Below are positions 5,730 through 10,916 of a DNA stretch of 10,916 bases, one piece after another (the stretch's first letter is position 1; each line of letters opens with the position of its first letter). The notes under the pieces are model-generated. The model was not told where the DNA came from. It was given only the letters and a program-made list of their open reading frames with translations, and did no database searches. Origin of the DNA: Dermatophilaceae bacterium Sec6.4 (GTDB taxonomy: Bacteria; Actinomycetota; Actinomycetes; Actinomycetales; Dermatophilaceae); assembly GCA_039636865.1 (NCBI GenBank), contig CP144171.1:1-10916 (forward strand), given 5' to 3'. The position numbers were made by a program, and so were the translations under genes.

Positions 5730-6644
5730 ATGTCCAAATGGACCAAGAGCGCAGGGGTAACCCTCGGCGCGACAGCCCTAGTACTTCCACTCATTTCCGG
5801 GACCGCCATCGCGAACGCGGACCCAACGCCCACCACCACGACCGTGAACGTGGAGATTCAGGGTGCGCCCGGCCCGAACAGCGTCTTAGATATCCCGGAC
5901 AACGGGTCGGCGACGGCGATCTCCTACGGTGGCACGGCCTACCCCATCACCACCAAAAATGCCAACAATCACAATATTGTTCAGGCCTCGTTGCCCCCTG
6001 GCACGTACAGTTTCGTGGCCACATACAACGGCACCCGTCAGCAGGTTAACGGCGTGACGATCGGGTCCAGCGCGAAGACGGTCTACTTTCAGGCTGCGTC
6101 GGTAAACCTGGCGTTGCAGGATCACAGCGGCTTCCCCCTGACCGCCGATACCGCGTCCTACTACGCGAACGGGTGGCACACGATGACGGGTGGGCAAGCC
6201 GACATGCTGCCAGGCGCATATAGCTTCGCCGCGACCTATAACGGCACCCGCCAGCAGATGAACGGCGTGACGGTCGCCCAGCCGAACTCGAACAACGGGG
6301 CAAACCGCTACCAGAGCGTGGGCTTCCAAACCGAGTTGGTGAACGTAGTGGCGTCCGACAGTGCGATCACGAGCGGCTCTACGTCCGTCCAAGCGGATGC
6401 GTCCTACTTCGGCCTAGACCAGGCGTACCACCCGATCACTGGGGTGAACGTTAACAACCACAACCAGGTGCAGGCCGAGATGCTGCCCGGTACCTACAGC
6501 TTCGTTGACTCCTACAACGGCATGCGCCAGCAGAAGAACGGCGTGGTGGTCAAGCAGCCGGCCCCGAACCCGACCCACAACAAGTACCTCAACGTCCAGT
6601 CGGTCTACTTTGGTTTCTCCTCCGCTGGGGTGGGTACGTACTGA
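5730..6644 (+). CDS. exported protein with three internal beta-rich repeats
   Basis: This 304-residue protein of unknown function is predicted to leave the cell. Residues 1-30 are a Sec-type signal peptide: lysines at 3 and 6, a hydrophobic core, and AIANA before DP as the likely cleavage site. The mature part repeats one unit three times, with cores at about 86-121, 157-202 and 249-294. Each reads LPGTYSF, then YNGTRQQ, then NGVTV, then a closing VYFQ/VGFQT strand. The spacing suggests small beta-sandwich domains like those found in bacterial surface or adhesive proteins. There is no LPXTG anchor or C-terminal membrane helix, so it is probably secreted. The third repeat is the most divergent. 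It stands alone between a transposase remnant and a strong terminator, which suggests accessory cargo. Confidence 0.85.
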   Translation: MSKWTKSAGVTLGATALVLPLISGTAIANADPTPTTTTVNVEIQGAPGPNSVLDIPDNGSATAISYGGTAYPITTKNANNHNIVQASLPPGTYSFVATYNGTRQQVNGVTIGSSAKTVYFQAASVNLALQDHSGFPLTADTASYYANGWHTMTGGQADMLPGAYSFAATYNGTRQQMNGVTVAQPNSNNGANRYQSVGFQTELVNVVASDSAITSGSTSVQADASYFGLDQAYHPITGVNVNNHNQVQAEMLPGTYSFVDSYNGMRQQKNGVVVKQPAPNPTHNKYLNVQSVYFGFSSAGVGTY

Positions 6645-6682
6645 TCTGATCACGCAGTCGTAGGGCCAAGCCCAGTCCTGCC

Positions 6683-6732
6683 AACCGCATCACGGGTGGC
6701 ACCGCTAGTGCGGTGTCACCCGTGATGCGGTT
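6683..6732 (+). terminator. very long stem-loop terminator after the exported protein
   Basis: AACCGCATCACGGGTG (6683-6698) pairs with CACCCGTGATGCGGTT (6717-6732) over 16 bp. A G-T wobble (6699/6716) and CACCGC/GCGGTG (6700-6705/6710-6715) extend the stem to 23 bp, with loop TAGT. It begins 39 bp after the stop. No long T-tract follows (TTGTTCG). The near-perfect symmetry would work for transcripts arriving from either strand, so it can also insulate against the minus-strand genes to the right. Confidence 0.8.
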
Positions 6733-6809
6733 GTTCGCGTCGCAGCCGAGAGCAATGACTTCACTGGTGCAAGCCCGCCCTTGACCGTTCCGGCCCGGGA
6801 ACCATGTCG

Positions 6810-7060
6810 CTATGGATCCCTAGACCGGAAGGGGCGATCCGGTCAGGAGATGCTCTGTTGGTATCACTGGTGGTCTGGGCCTTGATCCGCTGATCGGCGG
6901 ATCGGCGGATCGGCGGATCGGCGGATTTGCCGCAGTGCTTCGCTCATCGTCGTGGACGATGTCGGTTCGGTGCGGCCGTCGCCCAGCAATGCCTGTGCGG
7001 CAGTTACGGCGTCGACTGGGTCGGGCTTATCCGCGGGGGCTGATGCGTTGGCCCGGCCGG
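6810..7060 (-). pseudogene. decayed IS110-family transposase fragment
   Basis: In one minus-strand frame (about 7058-6900) the translation reads DKPDPVDAVTAAQALLGDGRT and then SEALRQIRRSA. This matches the IS110-family DEDD transposase region K-S-DP-I-DA...AA.A.L.GR.T...EA.R.LR..RRSA. The frame then runs into a tandem 8-bp repeat and stops at 6864. A second frame directly after the repeat (about 6887 down to 6840) continues with IKAQTTSDTN, resembling the family's A-V-K-A-R-T-Q-A-TNQL continuation. The fragment has no N-terminus and no C-terminal serine-containing domain, so it is dead. Its left neighbour on the same strand overlaps its start by a few bases. The assignment rests on motif order, not on alignment. 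Confidence 0.6.
6892..6926. repeat. 8-bp tandem repeat (GATCGGCG)n
   Basis: Four exact head-to-tail copies of GATCGGCG occupy 6892-6923, followed by GAT. The unit length is not a multiple of three, so every gain or loss of a copy changes the reading frame. It lies exactly where the IS110-like frame breaks, which makes slippage here the likely cause of the frameshift. Confidence 0.9.
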
Positions 7061-7066
7061 CAGGGA

Positions 7067-7729
7067 TCAGTAGGACTGGCTCGCTGGCGCCGTCACCTTC
7101 GCTGGGGTGCCCAGTTTTGTGGGGGCGGTTTTCGTAGTGCGGACTGAGGTCTTGGCACCGGCAGCGGCATGGGGAGCGGAGATGGCCAGGATCCCGGAGT
7201 CGGTGGTGAAGGTTTGGCCGTTGACGACCGAACTGCTGACCGCTTCGAAATAGGTGGGTGGCGTCCCGCAGTTCGTAGGACCGAATTTGTACGTGAGCGC
7301 TGCGGTTCCGTTCATGATGGTCACGGTGCCTGAATAGGTTGAGGTGTACAGGTAGTAGGTCCGCCCGTCGACCGTTTTGGAGGTGGTGGTCTGGGTCAGC
7401 GCGGACCAGCCCACCACTTGGGAGGGGAACGTCAAGCCTGTGGCGTTGAAGTAGTACCCCACCGTGATCGGCGTAGTCACCGCGCTCACGTTGCTCCAGC
7501 GCAGACCGTATTGGGCAACCCCCGACGTTGCTGTGCCATCTACCGTGGTGGTGCCGCACTCGTTGTTCAAGGTCGTGATTGCGCCGTGGTTGGCGACCTG
7601 GACGGCCGACGTGGACGCGGTGGCGGTAGGCAGTACACCGGCAATAGCGATGACGGGCATGCTCCACACCAAGCCCCTGGTGATGGTGCGGCGAGAGGGA
7701 ACCATGGTGGTACTCGGGGAATCAATCAT
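7067..7729 (-). CDS. exported protein with Tat-like signal peptide, function unknown
   Basis: This 220-residue protein has no recognised family. Its N-terminus carries a twin arginine in SRRTITRGLVW (residues 12-22). A hydrophobic stretch and a small-residue cleavage region (TATAST, about 35-40) follow, a pattern frequent in actinobacterial Tat substrates. The mature part is Thr/Ser/Gly/Tyr-rich and probably beta-structured, with two cysteines (C58 and C154) that could form a disulfide. The tail from about 185 is Ala/Thr/Lys-rich and likely unstructured. The ATG at 7729 has AAGGA about 11 nt upstream; an in-frame ATG at 7705 has no site. No wall anchor is seen. The end of the gene touches the IS110 remnant, so the natural C-terminus may have been altered. 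Confidence 0.75.
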   Translation of the reverse strand: MIDSPSTTMVPSRRTITRGLVWSMPVIAIAGVLPTATASTSAVQVANHGAITTLNNECGTTTVDGTATSGVAQYGLRWSNVSAVTTPITVGYYFNATGLTFPSQVVGWSALTQTTTSKTVDGRTYYLYTSTYSGTVTIMNGTAALTYKFGPTNCGTPPTYFEAVSSSVVNGQTFTTDSGILAISAPHAAAGAKTSVRTTKTAPTKLGTPAKVTAPASQSY

Positions 7730-8015
7730 GGGGCTACTTGTCCTTGGATAGAGTGCGTATCAGAGGTGTACATTACGGCGCGGTCGAAATTGCAGGATGT
7801 CGCGTTGCGCGAACGGGTGTCGAGGCCCGCAGGTATATTGCGGCCCCCGAAAGTTACCAGGGCCAGGTTGAATTTAAGGTCCCGCGGGTGAGGCCGACAA
7901 TCGACAGCTTTATCAGTGCAATGTGGGGCACCAATCGCACCGCGCGCTGACCAGCCACTCCCGTGCAGCAATCCCCTAATGACGAGCCTTGCAGACGATC
8001 CGTCGCTGGCCGAGG
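7730..8015. other. intergenic region without a supported gene
   Basis: No convincing coding frame or RNA gene is visible. The short open frames here have scrambled composition and no ribosome binding site. The region must hold the promoter of the minus-strand exported protein. A reverse-strand TAATGT around 7770-7776 is a possible -10, but no clear -35 accompanies it. Confidence 0.4.
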
Positions 8016-8045
8016 TTCCGCAGTTAATGTTCCGTAACTGCGGTA
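8016..8045. other. lox/dif-like candidate recombination site next to the integrase
   Basis: Two arms, TTCCGCAGTTA (8016-8026) and TAACTGCGGTA (8035-8045), are inverted repeats with one mismatch in 11 bp; the inner 9 bp are perfect. They flank an 8-bp asymmetric spacer, ATGTTCCG (8027-8034). Arms of about 9-13 bp around a 6-8 bp spacer are the classical core site of a tyrosine recombinase. The site lies 78 bp upstream of such a gene. Its use as an attachment or resolution site is inferred; an operator is the main alternative. Confidence 0.6.
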
Positions 8046-8109
8046 CATGATGACGCGGACCCCGGAATGGCGCGGTTTGGTCGCCCGCTGATGTAGTTCC
8101 CAGCACCTG

Positions 8110-8122
8110 ATTAACTGCGGAA
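8110..8122. promoter_or_regulatory. third half-site abutting the integrase start codon
   Basis: ATTAACTGCGGAA (8110-8122) is an exact 13-bp inverted copy of 8016-8028. It ends one base before the integrase ATG, so it takes up the place of the ribosome binding site. A recombinase bound here would block its own translation start or transcription. Autoregulation, or use as an accessory arm site, is inferred. Confidence 0.55.
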
Positions 8123-8123
8123 T

Positions 8124-9080
8124 ATGCCCCCAACGACCCCGCACCGCCCCCTCGGCCCCGTCGGCGACCTCGAGCCCGACTCGGGCGGCGGGATCAGTTG
8201 GGCGACGGCCGTGGCCGCGTTCCTGTGCCGCCCGACCGCGCCAACGACTAAACGCACCTACGCGATCCTGTTGGGTCGGATCGGCGCGCAGTTACCCGAG
8301 GGCGCGGGCCTGGGTGATCTGAGCGCGTACGACTACCAGGCCGCGCTGGTCGGCGCCTATGACAACGCGGCACCGGCCACGTTCAACCTCGCCACCGGCG
8401 CCCTGCGCGGGCTGTTGAACCATGCCGCCGACTGGGAATGGTGCCCCGACACCGTGCCGTACCGATTCGCTCGCCTGGCCCGGCCACGAAAGATCACCCA
8501 CGATCACAACCGGGCGCTGACACGGGAGGTCATCGAGCGACTGTGCACCAACCCACGGCACGGGCTGCGGGAACGGACCTTGTGGCGGATGCTCTACGAA
8601 ACAGCCGCCCGCGCGAACGAGGTCCTGCGCCTAGACGTCGGCGACCTGGACCTGAGTAACCGCACCGCCCACACCATCCGCAAAGGCGGCGACCGCGACA
8701 CCCTGCACTACGCCACCGGTACCGCACGCCTGCTACCTCGACTGCTCGCTGGGCGCACCGGCGGGCCGGTGTTCCTATCCAGCCGGCCACCCCGCACCAC
8801 CGCGCTACCCGCAGTGATCGACCTTGACACAGCCACGGGTCACGCCCGGCTGTCCTACCGCCAGGCCGCCGCTCTCTTCACCGACGCCACCAACGGAGCG
8901 ACCCTGCACCAACTACGCCACTCTGCCTTGACCCACCTCGCCAACACCGGCACCAGCGGCCCCCTCCTCATGGCCAAATCCCGACACGCCGCACTGACCA
9001 GCCTGCAGCAATACGTCCACCCATCACAGACCGCCATTGCGCAGCTGACTACCGGCCTAGATCACAACGACCGAACTTAA
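8124..9080 (+). CDS. tyrosine recombinase / integrase
   Basis: This 318-residue site-specific recombinase is intact. An N-terminal SAM-like core-binding domain spans about 23-120, and the catalytic domain spans about 130-305. The catalytic set is visible: R163 in AARANEVLRL, K187 in IRKGG, H262 and R265 in HQLRH, H288 in KSRHAAL, and the nucleophile Y297 in QQYVHPS. The length fits Xer-like or plasmid/transposon recombinases; it lacks the long N-terminal arm-binding domain of lambda-type integrases, which agrees with a simple lox/dif-like site. The ATG at 8124 has only a poor purine stretch before it. Upstream lies the inverted-repeat site, and downstream a foreign-looking membrane gene begins 26 bp later. 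It may resolve multimers, integrate the element, or move a cassette. Confidence 0.94.
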   Translation: MPPTTPHRPLGPVGDLEPDSGGGISWATAVAAFLCRPTAPTTKRTYAILLGRIGAQLPEGAGLGDLSAYDYQAALVGAYDNAAPATFNLATGALRGLLNHAADWEWCPDTVPYRFARLARPRKITHDHNRALTREVIERLCTNPRHGLRERTLWRMLYETAARANEVLRLDVGDLDLSNRTAHTIRKGGDRDTLHYATGTARLLPRLLAGRTGGPVFLSSRPPRTTALPAVIDLDTATGHARLSYRQAAALFTDATNGATLHQLRHSALTHLANTGTSGPLLMAKSRHAALTSLQQYVHPSQTAIAQLTTGLDHNDRT

Positions 9081-9093
9081 GCGGCATAAATGC

Positions 9094-9109
9094 TAATCTC
9101 ACGCCCGTG
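9094..9109 (+). promoter_or_regulatory. probable leaderless promoter (-10 TAATCT) of the membrane gene
   Basis: TAATCT (9094-9099) fits the -10 pattern and lies 7 nt before the GTG start at 9107. Transcription would therefore begin at or next to the start codon. No ribosome binding site exists between them. Leaderless mRNAs are common in actinobacteria. The -35 position (CCGAAC) is poor. Confidence 0.5.
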
Positions 9110-10372
9110 AAGCGATTAAGCCGCAATTCAAATGTGACTACATGGACGATAGTAATAGCGACAGCATTAGTTGGGATTATATTTCTCTGCGCCCCACGGC
9201 TTTATGGCTGGCAATTAGGCCACGTTCACAAAGAAGATGGAACAGTATTCCTGTCCGAATGGACCCTTAATGGATGGTCTTCAGTTACGACGGATTACAC
9301 CGGCTATTTGCATGTTGTGCCAAGATTGTTAACGGCATTAGGGGCCGCGGGCCCCCCTGGATGGTTCCCGATTATTATAGGTTTCTTGTGTGCCCTTTGG
9401 CGTGCTTGGCTGACCATCATTGCTTTCGTTGCCTTTCGATCCCGAGGTATTGATTGGCGATGGTCTTTGGCGGCAGGTTCAATGTTTCTTTTTGTACCCG
9501 TCGGGCAACAGGAAGTACTGGGGAATTTAACTAATCTTCGATGGTTTTGCGACGCAGGAGCAGTAGTAATTTTAATCGGTCAATTCCGCCGATTCTGGGT
9601 AGTTTTAGCTGGCTTGACGCTTGCATTATGCGCACTTACCGACCCGCTAATTTTGCTCCTTTTTCCACTTTTCCTTTGGGCTGTAATAAAAAACCAAAGA
9701 GAATCGCGGTTTGTTCCAATTTTGGGAGGCCTAGGGGCACTTGGTCAGTGGTTAGCTTTGAAGCCAAGCGCACGCTCGGCTTCAGATATGTATCTAAACC
9801 AACCAATCGAGTCGATCCATCAGCTAGTTGTACGCGGTCCGATTGAAGCCCAGTATGGTCAAAATGGAGCGGAAGTAGCTATCCGTATTGCAGGCGTTTC
9901 TATTGCCTTAATTCTTATCGTATTGCCAGCAGTAGTGCTCTTCATTAAGCCACGTCTAATACCCATAGTGCTAGCTATTTCTGGAATCTATCTACTCGCC
10001 CTGACTCTTATCTTCGCGGATTTAAAGCAAATCCCACTGTCATCTTGGTTCAGCGTTGGTCAAGCTTCACGCTACGCAGTCCCGGCTTCTATCTTAATTG
10101 GCGCCGCATTAATTCTTTCTTATCCTGAGTTATTGAAAGGCAAATATCGTCCGGTTGCGCTGCTCTCGGCTGTTCTACTCGTCGTAGCAATAGGTGCCGA
10201 TGCCACGGGGGACCGCTACAACACCCAAGGACCAGAATGGTCAAAAACAGTTAGCGATGCGCGTGCGAGTTGCACCAAAAGTGGGACTCGTTTGATCGTC
10301 GTACCTCTAACACCGAGTGGAGTTCCAACTAAGTGGACCGCCAAACTTCCATGTACATGGTTAGAGAAATAG
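9107..10372 (+). CDS. polytopic membrane protein, possibly GT-C-type glycosyltransferase
   Basis: The 421-residue product has about nine to eleven hydrophobic segments. The first spans residues 12-29, and the last lies before a roughly 60-residue hydrophilic C-terminal tail with two cysteines. The first extracytoplasmic loop carries HKEDGTVFL (41-49) with E43-D44, then a conserved-looking GYLHVVPRLL (66-75). Acidic pairs after the first helix and a PRLL helix recall GT-C fold polyprenyl-phosphate-dependent glycosyltransferases of actinobacteria, but no named family is certain and the substrate is unknown. Codons such as TTA, ATT and AAT are frequent, in clear contrast with neighbours, which suggests recent acquisition from a lower-GC donor. 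A tandem array begins immediately after the TAG. No ribosome binding site precedes the GTG, so the mRNA may be leaderless. Confidence 0.85.
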   Translation: MKRLSRNSNVTTWTIVIATALVGIIFLCAPRLYGWQLGHVHKEDGTVFLSEWTLNGWSSVTTDYTGYLHVVPRLLTALGAAGPPGWFPIIIGFLCALWRAWLTIIAFVAFRSRGIDWRWSLAAGSMFLFVPVGQQEVLGNLTNLRWFCDAGAVVILIGQFRRFWVVLAGLTLALCALTDPLILLLFPLFLWAVIKNQRESRFVPILGGLGALGQWLALKPSARSASDMYLNQPIESIHQLVVRGPIEAQYGQNGAEVAIRIAGVSIALILIVLPAVVLFIKPRLIPIVLAISGIYLLALTLIFADLKQIPLSSWFSVGQASRYAVPASILIGAALILSYPELLKGKYRPVALLSAVLLVVAIGADATGDRYNTQGPEWSKTVSDARASCTKSGTRLIVVPLTPSGVPTKWTAKLPCTWLEK

Positions 10373-10875
10373 TCGCGGTCTCGCCCTGGGGGCTCGCCGC
10401 TGGTGGGGTCGCGGTCTCGCCCTGGGGGCTCGCCGCTGGTGGGGTCGCGGTCTCGCCCTGGGGGCTCGCCGCTGGTGGGGTCGCGGTCTCGCCCTGGGGG
10501 CTCGCCGCTGGTGGGGTCGCGGTCTCGCCCTGGGGGCTCGCCGCTGGTGGGGTCGCGGTCTCGCCCTGGGGGGCTCGCCGCTGGTGGGGTCGCGGTCTCG
10601 CCCTGGGGGGCTCGCCGCTGGTGGGGTCGCGGTCTCGCCCTGGGGGGCTCGCCGCTGGTGGGGTCGCGGTCTCGCCCTGGGGGGCTCGCCGCTGGTGGGG
10701 TCGCGGTCTCGCCCTGGGGGGCTCGCCGCTGGTGGGGTCGCGGTCTCGCCCTGGGGGGCTCGCCGCTGGTGGGGTCGCGGTCTCGCCCTGGGGGGCTCGC
10801 CGCTGGTGGGGTCGCGGTCTCGCCCTGGGGGCTCGCCGCTGGTGGGGTCGCGGTCTCGCCCTGGGGGCTCGCCGC
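10373..10875. repeat. 36/37-bp minisatellite, 13 full units plus a partial unit
   Basis: Units begin TCGCGGTCTCGCCCTG, continue with a G-run and CTCGCCGCTGG, and end TGGGG. Five 36-bp units (10373-10552) with a five-G run are followed by seven 37-bp units (10553-10811) with a six-G run. One 36-bp unit (10812-10847) and a truncated unit (10848 to about 10875) follow. Within a unit CTCGCC occurs twice, so the unit itself seems to come from an older duplication of about half its length. Units are otherwise identical, with no unique spacers. The single-base variant is the only difference and is grouped in blocks. The array is open in the plus frames only because the unit has no stop codon; the 37-bp units shift the frame each time, so it is not a gene. 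Confidence 0.95.
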
Positions 10876-10916
10876 GCGTGAGATGCCGGCGAAAGGGCGG
10901 CCCTGCTAACGCGATG

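Noticed and set aside
7738..7950. Short plus-strand open frame upstream of the integrase
   Set aside because: There is no ribosome binding site, its composition is scrambled and no motif is present; treated as intergenic.
10373..10875. CRISPR array
   Set aside because: Unit length is in range, but units are directly adjacent with no unique spacers and no cas gene is present.
10333..10909. Long plus-strand frames with repeated AVSPWGLAAGGV-like peptides
   Set aside because: They arise because the 36/37-bp unit has no stop in any plus frame. The 37-bp units shift the frame at each copy, so no single protein repeat is preserved.

Overview
The window looks like part of a high-GC actinobacterial mobile element, most simply a mobilizable plasmid or an integrated plasmid-like element. 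The evidence is GTG starts, 4-bp GTGA gene overlaps, GC-rich coding, an actinobacterial-type MobC/relaxase pair and Tat-like or Sec signal peptides. No chromosomal housekeeping gene, tRNA or rRNA was found, and the species cannot be named from sequence alone.

Left part (1-5150), the backbone. An inverted-repeat-rich leader (1-228) is a candidate oriT. It precedes mobC and a relaxase that overlap by 4 bp. A convergent HTH/coiled-coil DNA-binding protein follows on the minus strand. Next come a YefM-YoeB type toxin-antitoxin pair with an inverted repeat upstream, a 70-aa ribbon-helix-helix-like protein, a strong stem-loop, and a 400-aa Rep-like protein. The linker of the rep-like gene carries two DnaA-box-like sequences facing each other and, on the opposite strand, a terminator-shaped hairpin. 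Together these genes would give transfer in trans (no mating-pair genes are seen), stability and replication.

Middle part (5150-7730), scars and secreted proteins. A decayed IS630-like transposase fragment sits upstream of an exported protein with three internal repeats, which ends at a 23-bp stem-loop. On the minus strand a decayed IS110-family fragment, apparently frameshifted at an 8-bp tandem repeat, abuts the 3' end of a second exported protein with a Tat-like signal.

Right part (7730-10916). A tyrosine recombinase with all catalytic residues lies just downstream of a lox/dif-like site (two 11-bp arms around an 8-bp spacer). A third, inverted half-site touches its start codon. After it comes an A+T-richer polytopic membrane protein, possibly a GT-C-type glycosyltransferase, that appears to be translated from a leaderless transcript. 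Directly after its stop codon is a minisatellite of thirteen complete 36/37-bp units plus a partial one, nearly identical to one another.

The most interesting points are the recombinase with its self-adjacent site, the possible origin and antisense terminator inside the rep-like gene, and the sharply ordered 36/37-bp tandem array.
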